DNA of 64,000 bases from NCBI GenBank assembly GCA_033961575.1, contig CM066727.1, positions 155,171,434 to 155,235,433 of the forward strand, given 5' to 3'. Position 1 is the first letter of the stretch. Every line of letters begins with the position of its first letter. A model generated the notes under the pieces. The model was given only the letters and a program-made list of their open reading frames with translations, ran no database searches and had not been told where the DNA came from. A program made the translations under genes and the position numbers. Source of the stretch: Aselliscus stoliczkanus. Taxonomy: Eukaryota > Chordata > Mammalia > Chiroptera > Hipposideridae. Of the stretch, positions 33,139 through 44,073 are shown piece by piece.

Positions 33139-33304
33139 GTGGCCGGCCGAGTGGCTCAGTTGGTTAAGAGCTCGCTCAACAGTGCGAGCTGAGCTCTGAG
33201 CAACAGCATTTTGATGCCCAGCCCGAGCTGAGCAGCCGCTGAGCTGCCAACAGGTGGTAGGATGGCTCAGCTAAAAACAAAACGAAAAACAAACAAATAA
33301 AAAT
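33139..33304 (+). mobile_element. 3'-incomplete SINE related to the trimeric type
   Basis: Head ggccggccgagtggctcagt and 'gagctgccaacaggtggtag', then an A-rich end; it lacks the later modules and the usual tail. It lies inside the same target duplication as the preceding SINE. Confidence 0.7.
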
Positions 33305-33381
33305 AAACCAGGATCTGAAGGCCAAGCATGCTCCTTGCTATTGGGGAATTGCTGCTCCCAGGCCCTAAGAGAGGCTTTCTT

Positions 33382-33496
33382 TCTTTTCTTTTTTTTTTTT
33401 TTAAGGGCAGTGTCACTGGCCCTCACATGTGGGACCCGAACAGGGGCCACTGGCTTCCCAAGCCAGCGCTCAGCCACCGCACCACTCGGCCGGCCC
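33382..33496 (-). mobile_element. Short type A SINE
   Basis: Perfect 15-bp target duplication aagagaggctttctt at 33367 and 33497; poly(T) end and ggccggccc end intact. Confidence 0.95.
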
Positions 33497-33869
33497 AAGA
33501 GAGGCTTTCTTAAAGATAGAAGAAATAAGTGTTTTCTAATACTTATGGGAATGACACAATAGAGAAAATTTGATGATGCAGGCGAAAAAAGAGGGAATTG
33601 TTGGGAGGGGGTGTGGGGAAGAGGGAATTGTTAGGCTCCGGTGCACATGCGGCCTTAAGCAGTATCCATGGGTACAGTAAGGAGGAAGGCACAAGACAGG
33701 TAGTTGGTTGACTGTGGTGGTGACTACTTACAGCAGTATTGTTCTGATTGCTTTTTATTTTCCCAAGGAAATAATCAAGGTCATCATCTAAGATAGAGGG
33801 GTTGGAGGTTTTAGAAGAGAGGAAACAGTATGAGTAGTCATTTAGGAGCTCAAAAGGGTGAATAGACTA

Positions 33870-34165
33870 GGCCAGGGGTCTGCAAACCTTTGAGACGGAG
33901 ATGCCGCCAGGGGTCAGCAAACTGCAGCTCACGAACTGGTGGCTTTGAATTAAAATTGAAAATTGTTTCATTTATAAAGTTTTTAAAGGATATTATTCAC
34001 ATAATAGTGATTATGTAAAAATATATTTATGGCTCTCGAATAATTTTTAAATTGTTGTGAGGGACAGGATTGGCTCTTCCAGGGGTCGGCAGACCTTTGA
34101 GAGGGAACGTACCCAAGAGCTGCATGTGGTTCTGGAGCTGCAGTTTGACGACCCGGCACTAGGGA
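33870..34165. mobile_element. hAT-like DNA transposon relic(s)
   Basis: 'caggggtctgcaaacctttg', 'caggggtcagcaaactgcag' and 'caggggtcggcagacctttg' are three nearby starts typical of mammalian hAT fossils, suggesting nested or broken copies. Confidence 0.5.
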
Positions 34166-34204
34166 ATGTAGTAGGACTACCACAGTTTTAAATGAGACTT
34201 ATTT

Positions 34205-34381
34205 ATTTAGAAATTTTATTGGGGAACAGTGCGTTTTCCCAGGACCCATCAGCTCCCAAGCCAAGTAGTTGTTTCAATCTAGTTGTGGAGGGCGCAGCTC
34301 CATGGCCCATCGTGGGGATCGAACAGGCAACCTTGGTATTGTAAGCCAGCACTCTAATCACCTGAGCTAACTGGCTGCCCC
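34205..34381 (-). mobile_element. Rhin-1-like SINE
   Basis: On the minus strand: 'cagttagctcaggtgattag' tRNA-Ile-like head, cctccacaactagattg..., 'ttgggagctgatgggtcctg', ttccccaataaaat. Nearly full length. Confidence 0.88.
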
Positions 34382-34753
34382 TAAGCAAGGCTTATTAATG
34401 TGAATCTGTCAGGGGGTTTTCTCCTGCCTTGACAGAATAAACAGCGAGCTGGATTAGTCAGGACTGCCAATTTACCAAATGAATGAAACAAGTGAGAGCG
34501 AGGCAATGGAATTAAAGGTGTATGCAAGGGAGTGGTTCTATTACTTGGCTGTGGGCTTTATATTGGATAAAGAAGGAAAAGAGAACAACAGAGGAGAGAG
34601 GCTTGGAGGAGGTAGGATTCGTAGGTTGTAGGTCCTAGCGGGATGAAAGGAATCGTACAGATAGATTACTAGTGGAAATGAGTTGGAAAGATGTTGGGAA
34701 GAAATAAGGTGGAGGTCAGAGAGTGGGATGCATGAAATTGAGATTATGAGAGG

Positions 34754-35204
34754 TGTTATAGGTTGAATTGTGCCCCCTCCCCAAAATAAATGTTGAAGTC
34801 CTAACCCCAGTACCTCAGAGTGTAACCTTATTTGTAAATAGGGTAATCAAGTTAAAATAGGTCATTTAGGTGAGCTCTAATCCACTATGACTGGTATCTT
34901 TATAAAAGCAGAAAATTGGGCCAAGGGCAGACAGGCACACAGGGAGAACGCCATATGAAGATGAAGGTAGAGATCGGGGTGATGCATCTACAAGCCAAGG
35001 GATGCCAAGAATGCCAGCAAACCACTAGAAGTTAGGGGCAGGGCGTGAAACAGACTCTCCTTCCCAGCCCTCAGAAGCAACCAACCCTGCCGAAACCTTG
35101 GTCTTGTACTTCTGGCCTCCAAAGCTGTGAGGCAATACATTTCTGTTGTTTAAGCCACCCAGTCTGTGGTACTTCGTTAAGGCAGCCTTGGGACACTAAT
35201 ACAG
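34754..35204 (+). repeat. Old interspersed repeat with LTR-like ends (copy 1)
   Basis: Starts tgttataggttgaattgtgc and ends ...actaatacag, with 'gacaggcacacagggagaac', 'tgaagatgaaggtagagatc' and 'ttctgttgtttaagccaccc'. I recognise it as a repeat common in mammals but do not assign a family. A second copy lies at 48836. Confidence 0.55.
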
Positions 35205-35859
35205 AAGGGTTGCAGTTATCAGTAATGACCAGGACCAGAGAATGAAGATGGGAGTGAGTGGCTCAGATAGAATAGAGGACAAAGTCATGGAGAAGAGATC
35301 ACAGAGAGTTTGCTGATGCAAGGCCAATGAGCTCTAGGCCCAGCAGAAGGGTTTCAGGAGATGGGAACCGAGTACCGAACGCAGGGCTATGGGGCTCAGG
35401 GCACGGTCATCTCACCGTGGTCAATGGGAGCAGCTACAAAATACAGAGCCATGTTAACTACCACAGAAAGGATCTTTTCACTGTACCCTTTTTGTACCTT
35501 ATGAATTTCATACCACATGGATGGGGAAAGTGGTGAAGATGCGGAACAGTCACTGCTGATAAAGGAGAGGGACCAGGCTCAGGACAAGTCAAGGATTTTC
35601 AAAGGAGCCTGGAGCCCAATGGAAGCTGAAGAGTAGGAATGTCCAGTGGCACCAATCTGTAGGAAAATGATATTTTTGTGATTGCTGTTTCTTCTCTTAA
35701 GAGGGTATAGGGGCCTAGTTCTAGGACTAGAGAAGGGAGATTGTGGGATTAGTTCTAGGATGGGCTTCACTGGTGAGGAGTTGAGGTGGCTGGTGAGGTC
35801 ATACACCATACGTTCCAGCTTGTGCAAAAATAATATGATATAAGAGCAAACACATATAC

Positions 35860-36045
35860 AGCAGTTACAGTGTTCCAGGCACTGTTCTGAGTGCTTATAC
35901 ATATTAACTCAGTTAATCCTCGCCACAGTCTTTTTAGGTAAGTATTATTGTTGTCCCCATTTTAATGTGAGAGAGTGAGGCTCAGAGAGCTTAAGTCAAT
36001 TGTCCAAGATTAAAGCTTGTCTATGGAAGAACTGTGATTCACACT
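35860..36045. mobile_element. MIR relic
   Basis: 'gttccaggcactgttctgag', 'cattttaatgtgagagagtg', 'tatggaagaactgtgattca'. Confidence 0.7.
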
Positions 36046-36212
36046 ACAGCAGTTCAGCTCCACAGTCTGCAGTCAAAATCACCACCAAGAGGAGGTGATG
36101 CCAGGAAGGTATTGAACAAAGCAGGATACAGTGTGTGGGAAGGCTTGGGGGGTTCAGGGGCAGGACTGGAGTTTCAGTGCAACCAAAGTGCAGGTGAGAA
36201 GAGGACAGAGGA

Positions 36213-36306
36213 GGGCCAGGCGAGTGGCGTGGTGGTTAGGCGCTGGCTTGGGAAGCCAGCAGCCCTGGTTCGGGTCCCACATGAGTGACACTGCCCTCAA
36301 AAAAAA
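36213..36306 (+). mobile_element. Short type A SINE
   Basis: Perfect 16-bp target duplication agaagaggacagagga at 36197 and 36307. A small internal deletion after 'cccacat' removes part of the usual 'atgagggccag'. Confidence 0.94.
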
Positions 36307-37392
36307 AGAAGAGGACAGAGGATGCAAAAGCTGGAAGGATGTGGGTTGTGGTATGAAAGTAGAAGTCTAGACTTTTATATTGGGTGCAGCTGGCTGAAAT
36401 GAGGTGCAGGTGAACGTCATCAGAGGGATGAAGATCAAGGAAGGGGGTGGGGCGGCGCTGGGGGGTGGAGGGTCATCCACAAGACCACTGAATTATCCCA
36501 GAGTGACAGGGACATGGAGGGAGAGGATGACTGGACAGGTGTCTGACAAATGTAGACAGTGATTCCTGCAGGAGAGTGGGTAGGCAAGGTCTAGTCTGAG
36601 CAGAGGGCAGCTGGAGCCTAAGGCAGCAGAAGCCATCAAGAAACCTGTTTCTGTTGTTGACTCATGTGGAAGCCGCCAGAGTAGTAGTAGTAGTATGGGT
36701 TATTTAAAAATCACAAATTTAAGTTTGCCACATATGTTCTTTGTTTGCTATTCTTTATACTCGGGGTGGGGGGGGGGGGAATTATTTCCTACAGAACAGC
36801 TGGAAAATATATTGCCACCAGGTGGTGCAATGGCGGCAGCACCTACTCGAGAGGTTCACAGGCCTGAACTGCCACCTTGTGGTGGGAAGATAAAAGTACA
36901 GGGGGCCCTCCCTTCACCATTTTGAGACCCATGCATGGAATCCTGGCTACTATCTCCCCACACCCACTGCATGCGTTGCACAAAGTACATGAATCTGTGC
37001 ACTTGGACAGACATAAGCTCTTCCTTGTCCACATCTGTTTCTCCTGGAACCAACCCTCCCAGTCCACCCCCACCCCCCCAGCTTAGCATCGTGGTGGGTG
37101 CTATTCCTACAGCTGGCCCCAAGTAGGCAGAGTTGGTAAGAGCAGGAGGGACTTGGGGCCTGCTTTATTTCTCTCTTCCTGACCCTTCTGAAGTGGGGAC
37201 ACTCTGCTGGGGATTTCCACCTACACTAGGCCTTCCTTTTCATCCCTTCATTTCCTCATCCACCCACAACTGTTGCTTATACATTGGTTGCTTACCTAGT
37301 TAAGTGTGAAGCACTGCGCTAGATAAATGCCCAGTAGCGCAATTGCTGGGCTTATGGTTAGCATATGCTCAATTTTATAAGAAACTGCCAAT

Positions 37393-37579
37393 TTTTTTTT
37401 AAAGAAATTTTATTGGGGGAACAGAGTGTTTTTCCAGGACCCATCAGCTTCAAGTCAAGTAGTTGTCTTCAATTTAGTTGTGGAGGGTGCAGCTAGCTCC
37501 TTTGCCCATATGGCAATCGAACCGGCAACCTTGGTGTTAAGAGCCTGCGCTCTAACCACCTGGGCTAACCAGCCACTCC
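37393..37579 (-). mobile_element. Rhin-1-like SINE
   Basis: On the minus strand the tRNA-Ile-like head (ggctggttagcccaggtggt), 'cagctgatgggtcctgg'-type block (ttgaagctgatgggtcctgg) and 'ttcccccaataaaatt' tail are all present. Confidence 0.87.
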
Positions 37580-37858
37580 TAATATGTCTTATAAGTCATA
37601 ATTTCTAGGTTCCCTTCCGCTCTTTTGGTTTTGGTTTTGTTCTTATTTCTTTGCCATTTTATTTTTTTTTAAGAAACCTAAGTGTTTGTCCTTAGAGTTT
37701 TACTGGATTTTGGTGCTTGCATCCCTGTGATGTCATTTAACATTGTCCTTCGTGTGGAAGAAACATCCAAACCTATACAGAATTTTAATGAGTTTATTTG
37801 AGGCAAACTGATGACAATCGCTGGGAAGCAAGGTCTCAAAAGATTAAGAAAATGCTTA

Positions 37859-38045
37859 GGGGCAGCGGTTAGCTCAGTTGGTTAGAGCGCAGGCTCATAA
37901 TACCAAGGTTGCCGGTGTGATCCCCACATGGGCCACCGAGTTGCAGCGAAAAACAGAAAAAATACGTCATGACTTTCCCGACAACCCAATAGATTGAAAC
38001 AACTACTTGACTTGGAGCTGATGGGTCCTGGAAAAACACAGTGGA
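37859..38045 (+). mobile_element. Rhin-1-like SINE interrupted by a half mariner-like MITE
   Basis: Head gcggttagctcagttggtta and 'ttggagctgatgggtcctgg' are normal, but 37947-37990 (gaaaaacagaaaaaatacgt ... ccgacaaccca) replaces the usual 'gccctccacaac'. That insert matches one half of the palindrome at 48678-48760. The tail runs into a (GA)n tract. Confidence 0.85.
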
Positions 38046-38115
38046 GAGAGAAAAAGAGAGAGGGAGAGAGAGGGAGGGGGGGCGGGGGAGAGAGAGAGAG
38101 AGGGAGGGAGGGAGG

Positions 38116-38174
<59 letters not shown>
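38040..38174 (+). repeat. (GA)n microsatellite with GGGA interruptions
   Basis: A purine tract of about 135 nt, pure (GA) from about 38117 to 38174. It directly follows the tail of a Rhin-like SINE. A tract of this kind can form triplex DNA; the open frames over it are meaningless. Confidence 0.95.
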
Positions 38175-38179
<5 letters not shown>

Positions 38180-38469
38180 ACGCTCCAGAGAGAGGCAGTT
38201 TTGCATCTTATTAGAATCAAAGGAGGAGCTGTAAGGAAGGTAGATTAAGGGGCAGGAGAAAGCAAAGCGGGGGAAGAGAGGAAGTCTCTGGGATTGGATA
38301 AAAGATACAATAGAGGGACACATACTTCTGGTGAGTACATGATAGTTAATAATTAACATTTACAATACATCGTGATGGTATTTGGGGAACAAGATAAAAG
38401 AGGTTCAGTGCTCTGGTGGGAGGCTGTGCCCTAAGGGGTCTGGAAAAGATTACTGACATTCCAAGGGTT

Positions 38470-38950
38470 TGTTATCTTAGATGCAAAAAGACGAACAGAC
38501 AGACCGGCTCACTTAAGGTAAAGATTGACCTTTGTCAAGGAAGCTACAGACCCAGATGGAACTACCCACTATGACCCACTTAGTTAGAAATTTTTATGTT
38601 CAGACCATCCTATGTGATAAATTCCTGAGTTTGTAGGACCTGCCATGCTGGCCTTTCCTGAGCTTGTCAGGTTTAGTATGTGGTCCCATTTTCTCCATAT
38701 TCAATTGCTGTCTTTCCTATAAACTGGTACTTAGATCTAGAACTTAAAACTTCATTGGTAGTGTGGTTTACTTCCATCAGGAGGCACATAATGTCAGGTT
38801 GTCTCTCTTAATATGATGTTGGTGGCTGTTGATTATCATTGCCTACCTCCATTATTTCATCAGAAGTTCACAAAATAGTGATAAACCCTGTAATTCCTTC
38901 ATCTATCAGCTGGACTATTTCTACAGAAAGAAACTTGTTAGGTCTCTGAA
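38470..38950. mobile_element. Old L1M-type LINE relic
   Basis: 'catcaggaggcacataatgt', 'gataaaccctgtaattcctt' and 'ctggactatttctacagaaa' resemble an L1M 3' part. A related stretch follows at 39500-39720. Confidence 0.45.
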
Positions 38951-38964
38951 TGTTAAGTCTCAGA

Positions 38965-39295
38965 GACCTTGACTTACAGAGCCATGTCTGCAAGAAAACA
39001 ACAAAATGTCTGTTGGCCTGCACCTGCAGTCAGAGCCAAACTTGATAACAAAAAACGCCACAAAACAGCTACTGGCTTACAGGCTGTCAGCATTCTCTGT
39101 TCAAACAATGCTACCCTGTCAGCACCGCCCCTATACAACCCTCCTCACAACCTCCCTCGGGGCTGCAAGTCTAATGCAGCCCGGCCATGATGTAGCATCT
39201 TTGCTCAGCCCAAAAGACTCTCTCTTAATAAAATAGGCTTTCTTAAACTTTCTTAACTTGCCTGTGCGCATTCCTTTACCAGCCGACCTATCAAA
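38965..39295 (+). repeat. Possible solo LTR-like sequence
   Basis: CA-rich sequence with 'ctcaacctcc'-type runs, a tataca-like box near 39130, and 'cttaataaaataggctttct' followed by a T/C-rich end, as in the R-U5 part of gammaretroviral-type LTRs. The edges are unclear and no internal retroviral genes were seen. Tentative. Confidence 0.3.
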
Positions 39296-39850
39296 ACTCA
39301 CTTACTTTTTGATTACCCTAAAGTACAGTTAATACAGAAAAGTGTAACTGCTTGTTTCTTTCCAACAATTATTCAGAAGTGACTGGTTTCTAGCATCCTC
39401 CAAAGGTGACCAATAGTATATTTTTAAAATATCATCATGAATTTAAAAATATTTGATTTCAACCCATTGCACTTATAATTTTTATCGGTGCTGACAATCC
39501 CATCTCTGGCCAGCAGGAGCCTTTTAGGTTAGCCCAAGTCCTTGTGAATTTTACTAGTCACCTTTGATAGCTTCTTTGTTTTCTGGAGTAACATTATGTT
39601 CCAGATTCATCCTGTATATTTCCTGTGCAGACCTTTAAGCGCCATTTCTCCAAAAAGCTCTGGTTCCTTTTAGTGGGTAATGAGAGACCAGTTTGGTCAT
39701 TAGGCGTGTAATTGCCTTTCAGTGGGCTCCTTTCCCCCAGGCTATATTCTCATCATCCAGATGTGAAAATGCAAATCTGACCACTCCCTTGCTCAAGCCC
39801 TTCAATGCTCTGCTATCTGCAGGACAAAGCCAACTCCTTAGCACCAAATA

Positions 39851-40007
39851 AAGGCACATCTTGTTTTATTGAGCTTCACAGAAGTTGCGGTTTTGTTTTG
39901 TTTTTTTACACAATTTGAAGGCAAGACTTTCCACCAGCAAGATTACAACTTGCTTTACTGCAGTGGTAGGAAACAAAACCCACAATATCTCTGAGGCATG
40001 CCTGTAG
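39851..40007. mobile_element. Tigger1-like MITE relic
   Basis: Left end aggcacatcttgttttattg and right end 'ccacaatatctctgaggcat'gcctgta match the familiar Tigger ends; the inside is deleted. Confidence 0.7.
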
Positions 40008-40527
40008 CAGGTGCTCAGCTTACCGTACCTCCCTATTTCCTACTAGTCTCTTAACTTTTTGCCCCTTCCCATGCCGAGTTGGGCTCCACACTAATCCTGG
40101 GCCTGGGCACATCCATTCCCACCATTGCCTTAACCTCACCACCTCCCATTTTGACTCCATCTTTGAGATTTAGCCTTAGCACCAATATCCCTGAAACACC
40201 AGGCCAGGCTGTCTCCCAGTTGCCTCATGGTCCACTGTGCTTACCTGTGTAAGCACGTGATGCCTGCACGTAGCTCTCCTGTGCTGCTCGGCTGTGAATG
40301 ATGAAAATGCCTTCTCTGTCTTTATCCTCATGGCGATGCCCCTATGATCCCCTGCTTAGGCAGGACAAACTCTCCCCACCTTCGAGGTCCTTCCACTTGT
40401 CCATCGGTGCCTTCACTCTAGCTAAGTCCTGCACGTCTGCTAGGCATGGGATGGGCTGCTGTGTTAACTTCGTTTCATTTGTAATTGGTGGGCTCATTGT
40501 GGGGACGACTAAAAGATAACTCATTGG

Positions 40528-40634
40528 GCCGGCCAAGTGGTGTGGTGGTTAAGCGCTGGCTTGGGAAGCCAGCGGCCTCGGTTCGGGTCCCACATATGAG
40601 GGCCAGTGACACTGCCCTCTTTAAATAAATAAAT
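40528..40634 (+). mobile_element. Short type A SINE
   Basis: gggccggccaagtggtgtgg to cactgccctc, then an unusual tail tttaaataaataaata. Target duplication is imperfect (taactcattg / gaactcatg). Confidence 0.88.
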
Positions 40635-40999
40635 AGGAACTCATGCTCCTCCTCTAGTTACAAAGATTGGGGGTGGGGAAGACTTTTGCCCAAACCACCT
40701 CACATTAATAGTCAGGATGGAAAGGATGACCCCAGGCTGGGGGGCACTAACCCGAGTGTTGCTCAGAATAGAGCTGGGGCTCTGGAGACAATGCACCTGG
40801 GTTCTTTCCATAGATCTGCCGCTGCCTGCTGGCATGACCTTGCAAACTATTGATCATCTTAGGCTGTTGGGAACATTAACATCTGCGAAGCATTTTGCAC
40901 AGTACCTGATATATGGTGAGTACTATGTTGTGCCCTGTATCTTCCCCCACTCAAAATAGAAGCCACACAAGGATAAAATCAGGCTTTAGAGCACCTTTG

Positions 41000-41047
<48 letters not shown>
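41000..41047. repeat. (TA)n microsatellite
   Basis: About 24 TA units next to the poly(A) side of a long composite SINE. Confidence 0.95.
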
Positions 41048-41052
<5 letters not shown>

Positions 41053-41054
41053 AT

Positions 41055-41478
41055 TTAAGATTTTATTGGGGAACTGGGAGAGGAGAACAGCTTTGGGGAA
41101 TTGGGGAAGGGGAACAGACAAGTTGCTGTCTTTTTTGTTCTTCAGTCTAGTTGTGGAGGACATTGCTTCACTGGCCCATGTTGGCATTGTCATTGCACTC
41201 TTCCCGGATGAGGCAGATTGGTCGCCGGCCTCTGGATGGTCGCTCATCACGGCTATTGGCAGCTCATGCTGACTGCCGGCCACTCACTGTAGCCTATGGC
41301 AGCCCACTGCAGCAGGGGCTGCAGCCTACACCATCACCGGGGCTCGCACAGCCCAGCTCCTCGTGCAGCTGTTGTTAGCTGTAGAGGGCAGTGTCACTGG
41401 CCCTCATATGTGGGATCCAAACCAGGGCTGCTGGCATCCCAAAACCAGCTCTTAACCAATATGCCACTCAGCCCGCCC
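41055..41478 (-). mobile_element. Long composite SINE beside a (TA)n tract
   Basis: Complete tail (aagattttattggggaactg), middle and head. The 5' head on the minus strand is slightly diverged (gggcgggctgagtggcat). The adjoining (TA)n at 41000-41047 lies at its poly(A) side. Confidence 0.88.
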
Positions 41479-42064
41479 TGAAACATATTTTTGAAGTCAG
41501 AAAGAGGAGAAAAGGTGCTTTACGTACTTTCCAAGTTGGGAAAGAAGTGGCTATCCTGAGCTAGGATGGGGGATGTGGGAGGTGAACTGGGAGTAACCTG
41601 GATGGCACCAGTCAGCTAATAGTTAACAGTCAAATCCTAACAGGCAGCTCTGTGGCTACATCGAATGACAACCAGAGGGCAAATATGCCAAAATGGAATA
41701 ATCTGACCATCATGCGAACTGGTTTATAATCTCATATATGAACTACGAGGATAAGGGTTTTTTGTTTTTCAATTTGTAGCATCTATTGTAGAATAGAGTT
41801 GGGCCACAATGGTGACCAAAATACTCACAGAATGAGTAGATTATGTCTTTTTTTCATTATGGATCCCCCCAATTCCAAAACTTGGCTGCCTGGCTATGTA
41901 GTGGGCAGGGAAAATTCCCAACCTTTGTGGCAAGCTGGGGATACAGGATGGGTGCCTAAGTGGGGGTCCTGTTTTTCTTGTCACACCTAGAGCAGAAAAT
42001 TGTCCCACTCCCAGCCCCAAAGCCCCTTGTTCAGCTGTAGCCTTGAATTTAATTCACACTAACC

Positions 42065-44073
42065 CCATGAAAGGTTAAGGAATTTTATTTTTTACAAATT
42101 AAGACTGTAGATTTCATATATTTCTGAATCAAAAACACCTTTGTCTTCACAGTATGAGTTAAGAGAATGCAGCCTGAGCTGAAAACCAAGGAACTAGAAA
42201 AGAAAGTGATAATTACAGTGATTACTGTATTAAAAACCTGTTAGACATTTTCTTTAAAAGTAGTCTTTTATATCTTGTCATTCTTGGCACTGTTTCTAAA
42301 GAAAAACTCCTTTATCCCAAGCAAAAAAGCATAAGAGGTGGAGATTGGCTTCAAGAGATGTAATAACTCAGATTCTCAGGCCTAGCAGACAATCAACAAT
42401 TTATGGAGAGTTGCTATTGGGGGTGGGGGGTGGTCAATGGGAAGGAAGTCCCTTTAGGAAGTTCTCAAGCCAGAGGCTGGAGGCAGCATCCTGTGGAAGT
42501 GAGCCGTTCTGGGTGGTATGCCACTCCAGGCACACACACATCCTGGGAACAAATTGTTTCATGGGCCGGCACAGTGATGTGGTGTGCTGTGAAGCAGCAG
42601 CCACTGCGTCAGACTGTGTACTGGGTGTGAACAGGTGTGAGAGCCAAACACGGTGTCCTACTGGCAATGCCCTTTGGATGCCTCAGTTCCCCTTACATTG
42701 AAGCCCTGTGAGTAGCCAGCACCACAGCTGCTCCCAAGGCCCCCATGTCTGTGCCACCTGATTGTGGCAGCCCGCAGAGGAGCTGGTCATCCCCATTACT
42801 ACTGCCCTCCTCCACTGGCAACCACAAAGCTGAAGGGAATCAGGTGTCCTGCAGATTTGGTCCTGCCAGGAAGGCTGCAGATTTATCAAAACAAGTGAAT
42901 AGCCCCAAACTAAAGTACTTGTATAAAATGAGTATTTATCTCTTGCCCCGAATCTCTGGCTTGACACTACCTATTATCAGGTGAGACATTCAACCAGATA
43001 GGATGTTAACAAAAACATACCAAAGGACTGTTATGAATGCTGCCTCCCAAGTCATCACAGCCTCATTCTGTTGATCTGAACAAAGACCCACTCAGTAGAG
43101 ATTTTGTCCCCAAACAAGTCCTTATCCAGGTCTGTCTGGCAGGATTAGTTACAATTATCATCAGCGGCTCAACCATTCTCCTTCCCCATCCTTCCTCTCC
43201 AGGGACCTTAAATCACAGCCACCTGGTGGAGATCTCAGTAACTAAGGTGATAATTAAAAGAAAAAAAACAAAGCCAGGGGAAGTTTGGGAATTCTATGCT
43301 CTACCTTGCCATACATCATCAGCCTTTTCATAAATACCTGACAATAATTCATCTTCCCTTTGGGCTGAAATCCTCCCACCCTGGGGATGGAAGGCAGGCA
43401 GATTCCCTGAGGGTCAGACAAGGGTTAGAGAAGGGAACACACACAAATCCACATTCCTTTTGTGATGGCAAGGCATTTGCCAGAACAGCAGCGCGTTGGG
43501 CAGCTCAAAGGAAGCAAAGCGTCCAGCAGGAGAGACTCCTCATGTTCTCTGTAGGGGCCGACAGAAGCTCAGATTAAGGAGCCTGCGTAACCATGGGACC
43601 AGCAAACTTCTTTCCAATGGAAAACACACTGCCCAGTCCCACGGAAACTATACACTAGCCAGTGCTGAGAAAGGGAGGGCTGACGCGGCTCTACCAAACA
43701 GTTCACATCCGCTTGGTACAGCTCGTCGGAAATCAGACTCCGTGAGTTGGCTCCCTCTGCGGGTCTCACCCCGCATCACAGCGGACGAGCTGCCTGAGCA
43801 GAGGAAGGGGCTACGGATGGGGGTGACAAGAAAAGAGAATGGGGAAGAACCCCAGGAACACGAAGCCAAACTCCAAACTATATTCTGCTAATCAGTTTTT
43901 TGATCAAAAAATTCAAAATACAGAAAACCACAAAGTACAAAAGCTTTTCTGATGCTTTTCATTATCATAGACCACGCCACCTATAATGTGTGCAAAGAGG
44001 AGATGAGGGTGGAAGAAGAGGCCGAACTGGGAAAGGCTGGGTGGTCATTTCACTTCTTCTCTTTCTTCTTGTC
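42065..44073 (-). CDS. TMBIM6: TMBIM6 last exon: final 7 codons, stop and 3'UTR
   Basis: Acceptor ctttccag. Coding part 44073-44050 gives DKKKEKK and TGA. The rest, down to about 42065, is taken as 3'UTR on the basis of an AATAAA on the minus strand at 42089-42084, no closer strong signal being noticed. A 2-kb 3'UTR is close to the size I recall for the human gene. The 3' end is inferred. Confidence 0.8.
42084..42089 (-). promoter_or_regulatory. TMBIM6: TMBIM6 poly(A) signal AATAAA (candidate)
   Basis: On the minus strand the sequence reads aaaaaataaaattcc, with AATAAA about 1.96 kb after the stop codon and AT-rich surroundings. Confidence 0.6.

Larger units (their letters stand above)
35205..37392. 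other. Intergenic DNA
   Basis: MIR and one SINE listed separately; a poly-G run at about 36770. The rest resembles old, unassignable repeat or unique DNA. Confidence 0.55.
40008..42064. other. Intergenic DNA before the TMBIM6 3' end
   Basis: Holds a short SINE, a (TA)n tract and a long composite SINE; 41480-42064 is unique-looking with no gene seen. Confidence 0.6.

Noticed and set aside
38003..38359. 118-aa serine/leucine-rich open frame
   Set aside because: It is the translation of the (GA)n microsatellite.
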